Source: Hyphomonadaceae bacterium (GTDB taxonomy: Bacteria; Pseudomonadota; Alphaproteobacteria; Rhizobiales; Hyphomicrobiaceae). Taken from it: a stretch of 51,401 nucleotides of DNA. The number at the start of each line of letters is the position of its first letter. The first letter of the stretch is position 1. Shown here piece by piece: positions 33,955 to 43,979 of this stretch. Position numbers and translations under genes: made by a program. The notes under the pieces are model-generated. The model made no database searches and had not been told where the DNA came from. It worked only from the letters and a program-made list of their open reading frames with translations. The stretch is from contig JAIEQJ010000047.1 of assembly GCA_019747815.1 (NCBI GenBank), forward strand, positions 1-51,401. Reading direction: 5' to 3'.

Positions 33955-35274
33955 ATGCCGATGCTCACACGCCGCGCCCTGATGCAGGGCTCCACCGCCT
34001 TGGCTGCCACCGGCGCGCTGGCCGGCTCGGGTCTACACGAATGGGCCAGTGCCTGGGCGCAGTCCGCGCCATGGAAGCCGGAGGCCGGGGCGCAGCTCTC
34101 CCTGCTGCGCTGGAAGTTCTTCGTGCAGTCGGAGGACGATTCATTCGTGTCCCTCGTCGACGCCTTCAGCAAGGCGACGGGCGTGAAGGTCAACATCATC
34201 CGCGAATCGTTTGAGGACATTCCGCCCAAGGCTTCGGTTGCAGCCAACACCGGCTCTGGGCCGGACCTGTTCTGGGGCCTGTACTCGCTGCCCTTCCTGT
34301 TCCCGCAGAAGTGCGTCGACGTGAGCGATGTCGCCGACTACCTCGGCAAGAAGTACGGGGGCTGGGTGCCGACCGCTGTCACCTACGGCAAGAGCGGCGA
34401 CAAATGGATCGATATCCCGGTCTGCTTCGGCGGCAACATGCTCAACTATCGCATTTCCGCCCTGAAGAAGGCCGGCATGTCCAAGTTCCCGGCCACCACC
34501 GACGAGTTTTTGGAGTTCGCCAAGGCGACCAAGCGCAACGGCACGCCCGGCGGCATGGCGCTGGGACACGCCACCGGCGACGGCAACACCTGGGTGCACT
34601 GGTGCCTGTGGGCCTTCGGCGGCAACCTGGTCGATGCCAACGACAAGGTCATCATCAACTCGGCCGAGACCGAGAAGGCCCTCAACTACGCCAAGCAGCT
34701 CTACGAGAACTTCATCCCCGGCACGGCCTCCTGGAACGACGCGTTCAACAACAAGGCGTTCCTGGCCGGCGAGATTTCCTGGACCAACAACGGCATCTCG
34801 ATCTACGCCGCGGCCAAGAGGGATCCCACCAAGAAGGACATTGCCGAGGACATGGATCACGCGCTATGGCCGGTGGGGCCGGTCGGCAAGCCCACCGAGT
34901 TCCATGTCTGCTTCCCGATGCTGGCCATGACGCACACCAAGTATCCTCAGGCCTGCAAGGCGCTGATGGCCTACCTGCTCGAGGCGGACCAGTACAACAA
35001 GTGGCTCGAGGCGTCGGTGGGCTATCTCACGCACCCGCTGAACGCCTACGATGCCAACCCGATCTGGAGGGCCGACCCCAAGAACACGATCTTCGGCGAG
35101 GCGGCCAAGCGCACCCTGACGGCGGGCGGGCTCGGCTCGGTCGGCGAGAAGGCCGCGGCGGCATTGGCCGATTTCATCGTGCTCGACATGTTCGCCAACG
35201 TCTGCACGGGCCGCGAGGACGCCAAGGGCGCCATCAAGATCGCCGAGCGGCAGGCGCAGAGGCTCTATCGCTGA
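33955..35274 (+). CDS. Extracellular solute-binding protein, Tat-type leader
   Basis: 439 aa. The leader starts MLTRRALMQGSTALAATGAL with a twin arginine and ends near WAQS, so export by Tat (or Sec) is likely. The body (LRWKFFVQSEDDSFVSLVDAFSK, GSGPDLFWGLYSLPFLFP, ADKWIDIPVCFGGNMLNYR-like stretch) is the family-1 solute-binding fold. The substrate is not evident. It lies 23 bp after the ATPase gene and before the two permeases, and so is the receptor of this importer. Confidence 0.93.
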   Translation: MPMLTRRALMQGSTALAATGALAGSGLHEWASAWAQSAPWKPEAGAQLSLLRWKFFVQSEDDSFVSLVDAFSKATGVKVNIIRESFEDIPPKASVAANTGSGPDLFWGLYSLPFLFPQKCVDVSDVADYLGKKYGGWVPTAVTYGKSGDKWIDIPVCFGGNMLNYRISALKKAGMSKFPATTDEFLEFAKATKRNGTPGGMALGHATGDGNTWVHWCLWAFGGNLVDANDKVIINSAETEKALNYAKQLYENFIPGTASWNDAFNNKAFLAGEISWTNNGISIYAAAKRDPTKKDIAEDMDHALWPVGPVGKPTEFHVCFPMLAMTHTKYPQACKALMAYLLEADQYNKWLEASVGYLTHPLNAYDANPIWRADPKNTIFGEAAKRTLTAGGLGSVGEKAAAALADFIVLDMFANVCTGREDAKGAIKIAERQAQRLYR

Positions 35275-35336
35275 GGTTGCGAGGCGGCGGGCAGCCACGA
35301 GGCCGCTCGCCGCCTCATGCACCAGCCAGGACACCC

Positions 35337-36296
35337 ATGGCCGACATCGCGCTCAATCCCAGGCCGGCCCGCAAACGCATAGGGGACGTGACGGCGTGGC
35401 AGCGCCTGAAGGCCAACCGCAACTGGCTTGGCATCTGGTTCATGCTGCCGACGGCGGCCTTCCTGCTGCTGTTCCTCGCCTACCCGCTGGGCTTGGGCAT
35501 CTGGCTCTCCTTCACCGACGCCCGCATCGGCCGGGGTGGCAACTTCATCGGCCTGGAGAACTACGAATGGTTGTGGGGCGACAGCGTTTTCTGGCTGTCG
35601 GTCTTCAACACCCTGCTCTACACGGGTGTTGCCAGCGTCATCAAATTCGCGATCGGCCTCTACCTCGCCCTGCTGCTCAACCAGCACATGCCCTTCAAGG
35701 CGATCATCCGCGCCCTGGTCCTCATCCCCTTCATCGTGCCCACCGTGCTGTCGGCCATTGCCTTCTGGTGGATCTACGACAGCCAGTTCTCGATCCTGTC
35801 GTGGTCGCTCAAGAAGCTCGGCCTGATCTCGCAGAACATCGACTTTCTCGGCGATTTCTGGAACGCGCGCTGGTCGGTGATCGCCGCCAACATCTGGCGC
35901 GGCGTGCCGTTCATTGCCATCACGCTGCTGGCGGGGCTGCAGACCGTGTCGCCCGCGCTGTACGAGGCCGCTACCATCGACGGTGCCTCCCGCTGGCAGA
36001 TGTTCCGCCACATCACCTATCCCCTGCTCACCCCCATCATCGCCGTGGTCATGACGTTCTCGGTGCTGTTCACCTTCACCGATTTCCAGCTCATCTGGGT
36101 GATGACGCGCGGCGGGCCGGTCAACGCCACACACCTGATGGCAACACTCGGCTACCAGCGCGCCATCGGCGGTGGCTATCTCGGCGAGGGCTCGGCGATC
36201 GCCACTGCCATGATCCCGTTCCTGCTTGCCGCCATCCTGATCTCCTGGTTCGGCCTGCAGCGGCGCAAGTGGCAGCAGGGGGAAGCCAATGACTGA
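35337..36296 (+). CDS. ABC transporter permease, MalF/UgpA type
   Basis: 319 aa, six TM helices, and the EAA loop EAATIDGASRWQMFRHITYP that docks on the ATPase. The N-terminal 30 residues are basic and cytosolic. Forms a heterodimeric channel with the next permease, whose start overlaps this stop by 8 bp. Typical for the CUT1 family. Confidence 0.93.
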   Translation: MADIALNPRPARKRIGDVTAWQRLKANRNWLGIWFMLPTAAFLLLFLAYPLGLGIWLSFTDARIGRGGNFIGLENYEWLWGDSVFWLSVFNTLLYTGVASVIKFAIGLYLALLLNQHMPFKAIIRALVLIPFIVPTVLSAIAFWWIYDSQFSILSWSLKKLGLISQNIDFLGDFWNARWSVIAANIWRGVPFIAITLLAGLQTVSPALYEAATIDGASRWQMFRHITYPLLTPIIAVVMTFSVLFTFTDFQLIWVMTRGGPVNATHLMATLGYQRAIGGGYLGEGSAIATAMIPFLLAAILISWFGLQRRKWQQGEAND

Positions 36297-37194
36297 CATG
36301 ACCGCAGATGCCAAAAGAGGGCCTGCGGCGGCCGATCACAGCGAGGGCATGAGCTACCTGGAGACGCTGCCGCGCCGGCTCGTGACGCTCTACCTGCCGC
36401 TGTCGATCATTCTCATCGTTTTGCTGTTCCCGTTCTATTGGATGGCGCTCACGGCCATCAAGCCGGACGAGCAGCTTCTGGACCTGGAGCGCTTCAATCC
36501 CTTCTGGACGTGGACGCCCACCTGGAAGCACGTCAGCAAACTGCTGTTTGAGACACACTATCCGCTGTGGCTGTGGAACACGATGTTCGTCGCCATCACG
36601 TCAACCATCCTTTCCATCATCGCCAGCGTGCTGGCCGCCTACGCCATCGTGCGGCTGCGCTACCGTGGCGCCCAGTGGGTGGGCGGCGCCATCTTCCTGG
36701 CCTATCTGGTGCCGCCGTCGATCCTGTTCATCCCGCTCTCGACTGTGGTGTTCCAGTATGGCCTGTTTGATACGCCGTTCGCGCTGATCCTCACCTATCC
36801 CACCATCCTGATCCCGTTCTCCACCTGGCTGCTGATGGGCTACTTCAAGACCATCCCGTTCGAGCTTGAGGAGTGCGCGCTGATCGACGGCGCCAGCCGC
36901 TGGCAGATCCTGACCAAGATCGTGATGCCGCTGGCGGTGCCCGGGCTGATCTCCGCCTTCATCTTCTGCTTCACGCTGTGCTGGAACGAGTTCATCTACG
37001 CGCTCACCTTCATCTCCTCGACCCAGCACAAGACGGTGCCCGTCGCCATCGTCAACGAGTTCGTCGACGGCGACATCTACCGCTGGGGCTCGCTGATGGC
37101 GGGCGCGCTGGTGGGCTCGCTGCCGCTCGTGGTCCTCTACGCGTTCTTCGTCGAGCACTACGTCTCGGCCATGACCGGCGCCGTCAAGGAGTGA
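36289..37194 (+). CDS. ABC transporter permease, MalG/UgpE type
   Basis: 301 aa, six TM helices, EAA loop EECALIDGASRWQILTKIVMP. The second permease of the importer. The N-terminus up to about 30 is polar and cytosolic (MTDMTADAKRG). The C-terminus overlaps the convergent amidase gene by 11 bp, so the two transcripts run into each other. Opposed transcription may be regulatory, though this is only inferred from the geometry. Confidence 0.93.
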   Translation: MTDMTADAKRGPAAADHSEGMSYLETLPRRLVTLYLPLSIILIVLLFPFYWMALTAIKPDEQLLDLERFNPFWTWTPTWKHVSKLLFETHYPLWLWNTMFVAITSTILSIIASVLAAYAIVRLRYRGAQWVGGAIFLAYLVPPSILFIPLSTVVFQYGLFDTPFALILTYPTILIPFSTWLLMGYFKTIPFELEECALIDGASRWQILTKIVMPLAVPGLISAFIFCFTLCWNEFIYALTFISSTQHKTVPVAIVNEFVDGDIYRWGSLMAGALVGSLPLVVLYAFFVEHYVSAMTGAVKE

Positions 37195-38455
37195 CGCCGC
37201 CCCTGCCGGCATCCTGTTCCGCCAGCCAGCGGTCGTAGTCGAGCACGGCCTGCAGCAGCACCTGGGCACCGGCCGCGCACTGCACCTTTGAGGTGAACTC
37301 CGCCTCGTTGTGGCTGATGCCGTCGCGGCAGGGCACGAAGATCATCGCCGTGGGAGCCACGCGCGCCACATAGGCCGCGTCATGGCCCGCGCCCGAGACC
37401 ATGTCGCGCACCGAAAAGCCCGACGTCTCGGCCGCATTGCGCACCGAGGCCACGCACCGCGCATCGAACACCACGGGCGGCTGATCCCAGATCTTGACGG
37501 CCGCAACCGAAAGCCCCAGCGGCTCCCCGACCGCGGCAAGCGCCGCGTTGAGCTCGCCCTCCATCGCCTCCAACGTGCGCGTTTCAGGGTGGCGCATGTC
37601 GATCGTCAGAAAGACTTCCCCGGGCACGACATTGGGCGAGTTGGGCTTCACCTGCATCGACCCGACCGTCATCACCGCGGCCGGCGCGTGCGCGCGTGCG
37701 ATCCTCTCGACCAGCTCGACAATTCTGGCGGCACCCAGGAGTGCATTCTTGCGCAGATGCATCGGCGTGGCACCCGTATGGGCATCCTGCCCGGTGACGG
37801 TCACTTCGAACCAGCGGATGCCCTGCACCACCGTGACGACACCGATATCGACGCCCTCGGCCTCCAGGATCGGTCCCTGCTCGATGTGCAGCTCGAAAAA
37901 AGCCGACAAAGGATGGTCGCCGCAGCGCTTCGTTCCACGCTGGCCGATGGCGTCCAGCGCACTGCCGAAGCTCGTCCCGGCCGGATCGGTGCGGTTGTAG
38001 GCCCAATCCCGGGTGAACACGCCGGCAAACACACCCGATGCCATCATCGGTGGGGTGAAGCGAGATCCCTCCTCGTTGGTCCAGTTGACCACCTCGATTG
38101 GGGCGAACGTCTCGTAGCCCGCCTGATGGAGCGTGCGCAGCACCTCCAGCGCCGCCAGGACACCCAGCGTGCCGTCGAACTTGCCGCCGGTCGGCTGGGT
38201 ATCGAGATGACTGCCGATGGCAATCGGCGGCACGTCGCGGCGCTGGCCCTCCCGCCGGGCGAACATGGTGCCCATATCGTCAACGGTCACCGAGCACCCC
38301 AGGGCCTCTGCAGCCTTGCGAAACCAGTCCCGCACCTGTCGGTCGAGGTCAGTCAGGGTCAGGCGGCATATCCCACCCTTGGCCGTCCCGCCGATGGCGG
38401 CGGTCTCCATCAGGGTTCCCCAAAGCCGCTCGGCATCCGTCACCAGGTTGCGCAT
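37184..38455 (-). CDS. M20-family amidase (N-carbamoyl-amino-acid hydrolase / allantoate amidohydrolase-like)
   Basis: 423 aa. Metal ligands H83 and D94 (IGSHLDTQPTGGKFDGTLGV), then WTNEEGSRF (E128/E129) and ELHIEQGP, the standard signature of hydantoinase/carbamoylase amidases. Hydrolyses an N-carbamoyl or ureido group, releasing ammonia and CO2. It abuts the ABC importer tail to tail, which suggests that the importer may bring in a ureide, carbamoylated amino acid or similar amide, though this is inference. An ATG at 38410 (METAAIGG) is a possible later start. Confidence 0.9.
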   Translation of the reverse strand: MRNLVTDAERLWGTLMETAAIGGTAKGGICRLTLTDLDRQVRDWFRKAAEALGCSVTVDDMGTMFARREGQRRDVPPIAIGSHLDTQPTGGKFDGTLGVLAALEVLRTLHQAGYETFAPIEVVNWTNEEGSRFTPPMMASGVFAGVFTRDWAYNRTDPAGTSFGSALDAIGQRGTKRCGDHPLSAFFELHIEQGPILEAEGVDIGVVTVVQGIRWFEVTVTGQDAHTGATPMHLRKNALLGAARIVELVERIARAHAPAAVMTVGSMQVKPNSPNVVPGEVFLTIDMRHPETRTLEAMEGELNAALAAVGEPLGLSVAAVKIWDQPPVVFDARCVASVRNAAETSGFSVRDMVSGAGHDAAYVARVAPTAMIFVPCRDGISHNEAEFTSKVQCAAGAQVLLQAVLDYDRWLAEQDAGRGGVTP

Positions 38456-38621
38456 GCTATATTTCTGCGTAGCTCACCTCGGATTGCTATGCATTTGTGC
38501 AATGCGTCCAAGGTTGATACGAGCCCCCAATGTTTGTTCACCAGCCATTACGGCTTCTTTCACGCTCTGCCCGCTAAGTAAAGAGTAAGAAAAGAACGGC
38601 CGCAGTAAACAGCTTTCGAAC

Positions 38622-41324
38622 ATGAGAAGGTTCTCCTTCATAGGTCGTCGGGTCGCTAGACTGGCAACCCAGACGAGCTTCTTGCTCGGCATCGTCATGA
38701 GCGTGATGCTGTGGGCCGGCATCGTCGCAAAATTCAAAGATCAAGCGGCTGACGACTACCGTGACGCCTCGCTGAACATCGAGAACCTCGCGCTTCTCTT
38801 TGAGGAGACCATCCGGCGCTCCGTCGGCGAAGCGGACAACGCGCTTCTCAATCTGCGCAGCCAGATCGACAAGAAGCGCGACAGCGCAGATCTGCAGACC
38901 ATCCTGATGCAGTCGAACCTGGTCAGCGAGGTCATCAATCTGGCCGCGATTGTCGATGGCAAAGGCATCCTGCGCGCCACGACCACCGTGACCGTGCCGC
39001 CGCCGATCGATCTCAGCGACCGCGAGCATTTCCGCTATCACATGGAACGCTCCGACGACACCCTGTTTGTGGGTCCGCCTGTAGTCGGACGTGTGACCGG
39101 CGCGTGGCTGCTTCCCTTGACGCGACGCTTGAGCAATCCCGATGGCTCCTTTGCCGGCGTCATCGTGGCGTCGTTGAGCGCAACGCATTTCAACCAATTC
39201 TACGAGGCGATCGATCTGCCGAGCGGCTCCATTGCGCTGATCGGTCTGCAGGGCCGGGTAGGCTCCTCGGGCGGACCTGGCGGATTGGGTCGCCTCGCTC
39301 CCGGCCAGAACATTGCGGGCACACGACTGCTGCACGAGATACAGAGCCGCAGCGCGGGCACCTTCCTCGACTCTGTGGCGGAGGGCAACCGCCTCGTCAC
39401 CTTCCGCCGTGTCCGCGACCTTCCTCTGGCGCTGAGCGTAAGCGTGACGGAGGATCAGATCTATGCCCAGGCCTACAAGGATGCGCTGCGGCACGCGCTC
39501 ATCGGCTCCCTGCTGACGCTGGCCATCCTCGGCGTCGGCATCGAGGGCGCGCGCGATCAGTTGCGGCTGCGGCTGGCGAAGGCGAGGGAGTTGCACAGCC
39601 AGCGGCTGGCGACGCAGAAGTCCAAGCACCTCGGCTTGACCCTCGATAACATGAGCCAGGGCATCATACTGGTCACCAAGGACCAGCGCATGCCCGTGAT
39701 CAACCGGCAGGCCGCGCAGTTGCTGGACCTGCCGGAGGAATTCCTGCGCCAGAGACCCACGTTCGCAGACTTCGTGAAGTTTCTGGATGCGCGCGGCGAG
39801 TTCGCATCGGTGCACATCCCCGAAGGGGTGCCCGCCATCGAGTACTTCAGCCGGCGCGATGCCGACGGCGGCTTCCCCACCTATGAGCGCACGCGGCCGA
39901 ACGGCATTATTCTGGAGGTGCGCACCACCGCCCTCCCGGACGGCGGCTTCGTGCGTACCTTCACCGACGTCACACCCAAGCGGCAGGCCCAGGAAGCCGT
40001 CGTGCGCCTAGCCTCCGAGGATGCGTTGACCGGCCTGGCCAACCGGCGCCACTTCCGGGAGGAAGTTGAAAAGTACGTGCTCAAACTGAAATCGTCGCAA
40101 GTCGAGGGCAACGACGAGGATCAGGGGTTTGCCCTGCTCTACCTCGATCTCGACTGGTTCAAGGTCGTGAACGACACGCTCGGACATTGGATCGGCGACA
40201 CCCTCCTGCAGTCGGTCGCCGATCGGCTCAAGTCCACCGTGCGCATGAACAGTCTTGTGGCCCGTCTCGGCGGCGACGAATTCGGCATCCTGCTTCCCAA
40301 CACCTGCTCGACCGAGCAGCCGGAGGCATTGGCCGCACGGCTCGGCGAGGTCCTTTCGCAGCCCTACGAGATCTACGGCCAGCACGTGCGCATCGGCGTC
40401 ACCATCGGCATTGCGCTTGCGCCGCACGACGGCAACGATCCGGAACTGCTGCTCAAGGCCGGTGACATGGCGCTCTACGCCGCAAAGTCCGCCGGCCGGG
40501 GAACCTACAGGTTCTTCCACAAGAGCATGGCCGAGCGGCTGCGCGTGAAACGCCAGCTCGAGGTCGATCTGCAGAGCGCGATCGACAACGACCAGCTCCT
40601 TCTGCACTATCAGCCCGTAGTGAGCATGGCCGACAAGGCCATCACCGGTTTCGAGGCGCTGATGCGCTGGGACCATCCCATCCGGAGCACGATACCGCCC
40701 AGCGAGTTCATCCCAATCGCCGAGGAAACTGGCCTCATCGTCTCCCTCGGATCCTGGGCCATCCGCAAGGCGTGCGAACAGGCGATGTTATGGCCGAAGG
40801 AATTGTATGTGGCCGTCAACGTCTCGCCCATGCAATTCCGCAGCAGCAATCTGGCTGCCAACGTCGCCGACGCCTTGCGCGAGACTGGGCTGTCTCCAAG
40901 CCGTCTGCAGCTCGAAATCACCGAGACTATCCTGATGCAAGACAGCGATTCGACCGTCCTGGTGCTGCAGCAGTTGAGAGAACTCGGCGTACGCATCTCC
41001 ATGGACGACTTCGGCACCGGCTACTCGTCCCTGAGCTACCTGCGCAGCTTCCGGCTGGACAAGATCAAAATCGACCGCGCCTTCGTCAAGGATCTCGGGG
41101 TGACGCCCACGAGCGACGTCATCATCCGATCGGTGATCGACATCGCCAAGACGCTCGACATGATCACCACCGCGGAGGGTGTCGAAACGCGCGAGCAGTT
41201 CGAACAGCTTGCCGCGTTGGGATGCAACGAGGCGCAGGGGTACCACCTCAGCAAGGCCGTGCCGATGCAGCAGGTGCCCGACTTGATCGCCAAGTGGTCG
41301 ACGCACAAGCCCATGGCCGCCTGA
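38622..41324 (+). CDS. Hybrid GGDEF-EAL protein with PDC/Cache and PAS sensors
   Basis: 900 aa. TM1 about 15-35, a periplasmic PDC/Cache sensor to about 290, TM2 about 290-310, then a PAS fold with ILVTKDQRMPVINRQAAQLLDLP (about 345-460). The GGDEF motif is intact (GGDEFGILL, about 549), so diguanylate cyclase activity is possible. EAL follows with EALMRW (about 676), the metal-binding Glu/Asp motif DDFGTGYSSLSYL (about 794) and the EGVET and E-x-Q-G-Y tail, so phosphodiesterase activity is also retained. A bifunctional c-di-GMP enzyme is predicted, with its dominant activity set by the external ligand. Confidence 0.93.
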   Translation: MRRFSFIGRRVARLATQTSFLLGIVMSVMLWAGIVAKFKDQAADDYRDASLNIENLALLFEETIRRSVGEADNALLNLRSQIDKKRDSADLQTILMQSNLVSEVINLAAIVDGKGILRATTTVTVPPPIDLSDREHFRYHMERSDDTLFVGPPVVGRVTGAWLLPLTRRLSNPDGSFAGVIVASLSATHFNQFYEAIDLPSGSIALIGLQGRVGSSGGPGGLGRLAPGQNIAGTRLLHEIQSRSAGTFLDSVAEGNRLVTFRRVRDLPLALSVSVTEDQIYAQAYKDALRHALIGSLLTLAILGVGIEGARDQLRLRLAKARELHSQRLATQKSKHLGLTLDNMSQGIILVTKDQRMPVINRQAAQLLDLPEEFLRQRPTFADFVKFLDARGEFASVHIPEGVPAIEYFSRRDADGGFPTYERTRPNGIILEVRTTALPDGGFVRTFTDVTPKRQAQEAVVRLASEDALTGLANRRHFREEVEKYVLKLKSSQVEGNDEDQGFALLYLDLDWFKVVNDTLGHWIGDTLLQSVADRLKSTVRMNSLVARLGGDEFGILLPNTCSTEQPEALAARLGEVLSQPYEIYGQHVRIGVTIGIALAPHDGNDPELLLKAGDMALYAAKSAGRGTYRFFHKSMAERLRVKRQLEVDLQSAIDNDQLLLHYQPVVSMADKAITGFEALMRWDHPIRSTIPPSEFIPIAEETGLIVSLGSWAIRKACEQAMLWPKELYVAVNVSPMQFRSSNLAANVADALRETGLSPSRLQLEITETILMQDSDSTVLVLQQLRELGVRISMDDFGTGYSSLSYLRSFRLDKIKIDRAFVKDLGVTPTSDVIIRSVIDIAKTLDMITTAEGVETREQFEQLAALGCNEAQGYHLSKAVPMQQVPDLIAKWSTHKPMAA

Positions 41325-41339
41325 GCGCGCGAGGCGCTC

Positions 41340-41392
41340 CCTCGTCACCCCGGCCGGCGCGCGCGAGCGCGTAGAGCCCGGGCTCCCGGAAA
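41340..41392. repeat. GTCATCCCGG-type repeat, copy g (degenerate)
   Basis: CGTCACCCCGGCCGG at the left and GAGCCCGGGCTCCCGG at the right. A diverged copy after the GGDEF-EAL gene. Confidence 0.45.
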
Positions 41393-41500
41393 CAGAGCAC
41401 GGCGCGGCCGCATATGGCCTGCACACCCTTGACAGGCGACGGCGTGGTCTGGTCCGCTGCCGCGTCCGCGACCACCGGCACCGTGCGCCCGCCTCCCGAC

Positions 41501-42676
41501 ATGACCAAGCCGCTGCTCTTCACGCCGATCGCCATTCAGGGCGTCACGCTCAAGAACCGTGTCGTCATCGCGCCAATGGCGACCTATTCGGCGGTTGACG
41601 GCATCGCCCAGGATTTCCACTTCGCGCATCTGGGCCGGCTGGCGCTGGGCGGCGCCGCCTGCGTGTTCGTCGAGGCCACGGCCGTGACCGCGCAGGGCCG
41701 CATCACCAACGGCGACATGGGATTGTGGTCGCAAGCGCATATTGCGCCGCTGCGGCGCATTGCAGCGTTCATGAAGTTGCAGAACGTGGTGCCGGGCATC
41801 CAGATCGCCCATGCCGGCCGCAAGGGCTCCATGCAGCGCCCCTGGTTCGGCAACGGGCCGCTGACGGCGCAGGACCTCGCCCGCGGAGAGAAGACCTGGG
41901 AGATCGTCGCGCCGACCAGCGCGCCGATGGCAGACGGCTACATCGTGCCGCGACAGCTCTCGGTCTCCGATCTCACGACCCTCAAAGGCCAGTGGGCGGA
42001 TGCCGCCCAGCGCGCGCTCGAGGCAGGCTTCGAGATCCTTGAGATCCACAACGCGCACGGCTATCTGATCCACCAGTTCATGTCCCCGCTCTCGAACACG
42101 CGCACTGACGCCTACGGCGGCGACTTCGCGGGTCGCACGCGCTTTCCGCTGGAGGTGGCCGAGGCGGTACGAGCCGTGTGGCCGAAGGACAGGCCGCTGT
42201 TTGTGCGCGTATCAGCCGTCGACGGCCTCGACGGCGGCTGGACGCTCACCGACACGGTCGCCTATGCCAAGGCGCTCAAGGCGCGCGGCATCGACGTGAT
42301 CGATTGCTCGTCAGGCGGCCTCTTCGGCTCCGCCACCGCGGCGCGCGTCAAGCGCAGCTGGGGCTTCCAGGTTCCCTACGCAGAGCGTGTGCGCCGGGAG
42401 GCCGGTATCAAATCGATGGCGGTCGGCCTCATTATCGATCCCGTCTTTGCCGAGGCCATCCTGCAGAAGGGACAGGCCGACCTGATCGCCATCGCGCGCG
42501 AGGCGCTGGTTAATCCGTGTTGGCCGCAGATGGCGGAGATCGCGCTCGGCCGCGATGCGAGCGATGCGATGGACGACTGGCCCGTGCAGTACGGCTGGTG
42601 GCTGAAGCACCGCGAGCGTTCGATTGCGCAGATCAGGGCCGACGAAGCAGCCAGCGCCAAGCCCGGCTCTGGTTAG
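41501..42676 (+). CDS. Old yellow enzyme-family NADH:flavin oxidoreductase
   Basis: 391 aa from the ATG that opens MTKPLLFTPIAIQGVTLKNR. FMN TIM barrel: PMATYSAVDGI, IQIAHAGRKGS (His/active site region), EIHNAHGYLIHQFMSPLSNTRTDAYGG and the C-terminal ADLIAIAREALVNPCWP. The pattern is that of the class of YqjM/xenobiotic reductases that reduce activated C=C bonds of enones and enoyl derivatives. Length is normal for a stand-alone OYE without the FAD domain of 2,4-dienoyl-CoA reductase. Convergent with the CoA-transferase gene. May act in the same degradation of alicyclic or unsaturated compounds. Confidence 0.9.
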   Translation: MTKPLLFTPIAIQGVTLKNRVVIAPMATYSAVDGIAQDFHFAHLGRLALGGAACVFVEATAVTAQGRITNGDMGLWSQAHIAPLRRIAAFMKLQNVVPGIQIAHAGRKGSMQRPWFGNGPLTAQDLARGEKTWEIVAPTSAPMADGYIVPRQLSVSDLTTLKGQWADAAQRALEAGFEILEIHNAHGYLIHQFMSPLSNTRTDAYGGDFAGRTRFPLEVAEAVRAVWPKDRPLFVRVSAVDGLDGGWTLTDTVAYAKALKARGIDVIDCSSGGLFGSATAARVKRSWGFQVPYAERVRREAGIKSMAVGLIIDPVFAEAILQKGQADLIAIAREALVNPCWPQMAEIALGRDASDAMDDWPVQYGWWLKHRERSIAQIRADEAASAKPGSG

Positions 42677-42704
42677 AGTCTCGCTGCGACAGCCGCGCCT
42701 GTCC

Positions 42705-43979
42705 TCAATCCTGCGGCGCTTGCCTCGAGGCTTCCTCCAGGGCCGGATCACGCACCAACACCTTCTGCGCATAGAGTGCCGCAATGTCGGCATCCGACAG
42801 GCCGGCAAGTTCTTTCAGCACCTCCTCGTTGTGCGCGCCCAGGAGATCGGCGCTGACCTCGTCGCGATCCGGCCAGCGGGAGAACTTCACCGGCAGGCCC
42901 GGAATATCGAAGGCGCCGATCTGCGCGTCCGCGACCCGGCGCACGGTCTTGCGCTGGCGCAAATGCGCATGGGCCATGGCTTCGTTGAGCGTCAGGACCG
43001 GCGCGCAGGGCACGCGATGGCCTTCCAACACCCGCAGGGCGCTTTGCCGATCCGGGAGGGAGGCCAGCCAGCTTTCGATCAGCTCCTTGATGGCATCGTT
43101 GTTGTCGCGCCGGGCGCGGGCGGTCTTGAAGCGCGCATCCTCCACCAGCTCCGGCTTGCCGAGCGCGGCGGCGAGCTGACCCCACTGGTGCGCCAGAGCG
43201 GTGATGTTGATGTAGCTGCCGTCGCTGCACCGGAAGAGCCCGGTCGGTCCGCCATCGGGATGCTGCGATCCGGTCCGCGTCGGCTTGAATCTCGGCCCGC
43301 GCAGCGCCACGCGCGGCACGTTGACCTCATGCATATGGAAATAGGTGTCGAGGATGGCGCAGTCGATTTGCTGTCCCTCGCCTGTGCGCTCGCGATGCAG
43401 CAGCGCGAACCCCACCGCCATCGCCGCCGCCACACCCGTCGACACGTCGCCGATCGCCATGGTGAACTGCGCCGGGTTGCCGCCCGCCTCGCCGATCTGA
43501 TCGGTCACGCCAGCATAGGCGGCGGCGATATAGTCGTAGCCCGGCTGCGCACTCAATGGCCCGCTCTGGCCGGCGACGGAAATGGAGCACATGACAAGGC
43601 GAGGGTTGATTGTGCTCAGCACGTCGTAGTCGAGGCCCGCCCGCGCCATGACGCCCGGCGCAAAGTTCTCCACCAGCACGTCGGCCTTGGCGACCAGGGT
43701 CTTCAGGATCTCGGTCGTGCGCGGATGCTTCCACTGCAGCGCTAGACTGCGCTTGGAGTGGTTGTGCTGGAAGAAGTAGGTGCTCTGCGATGAGCCCTTC
43801 GCATCGCGCGGCTTGATCCCCTGGATACGCGTGCGGTCGCCATGCGGCGCCAGTTCGACCTTGATCACGTCGGCGCCGAGCTCGGCCAGAATGCGCGTAC
43901 AGGTTGGTCCGGCAACGAACTGCGTGATGTCGATCACGCGATAGCCGGTCAGCATCGGCGGCTTCCGCGTCACCGCCAT
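42705..43979 (-). CDS. Family III CoA-transferase (CaiB/BaiF)
   Basis: 424 aa. Starts at ATG 43979 in a TGATG junction with the upstream isomerase. Another ATG directly before overlaps the SD. Family III signatures: TQFVAGPTCTRILAELGADVIKVE near the start and the catalytic Asp in MAIGDVSTGVAAAMAVG. Transfers CoA between carboxylic acids without a phosphorylated intermediate. Co-translated with a DsbA-like isomerase and opposite an OYE, so a shared role in acyl-CoA metabolism is likely. Confidence 0.92.
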   Translation of the reverse strand: MAVTRKPPMLTGYRVIDITQFVAGPTCTRILAELGADVIKVELAPHGDRTRIQGIKPRDAKGSSQSTYFFQHNHSKRSLALQWKHPRTTEILKTLVAKADVLVENFAPGVMARAGLDYDVLSTINPRLVMCSISVAGQSGPLSAQPGYDYIAAAYAGVTDQIGEAGGNPAQFTMAIGDVSTGVAAAMAVGFALLHRERTGEGQQIDCAILDTYFHMHEVNVPRVALRGPRFKPTRTGSQHPDGGPTGLFRCSDGSYINITALAHQWGQLAAALGKPELVEDARFKTARARRDNNDAIKELIESWLASLPDRQSALRVLEGHRVPCAPVLTLNEAMAHAHLRQRKTVRRVADAQIGAFDIPGLPVKFSRWPDRDEVSADLLGAHNEEVLKELAGLSDADIAALYAQKVLVRDPALEEASRQAPQD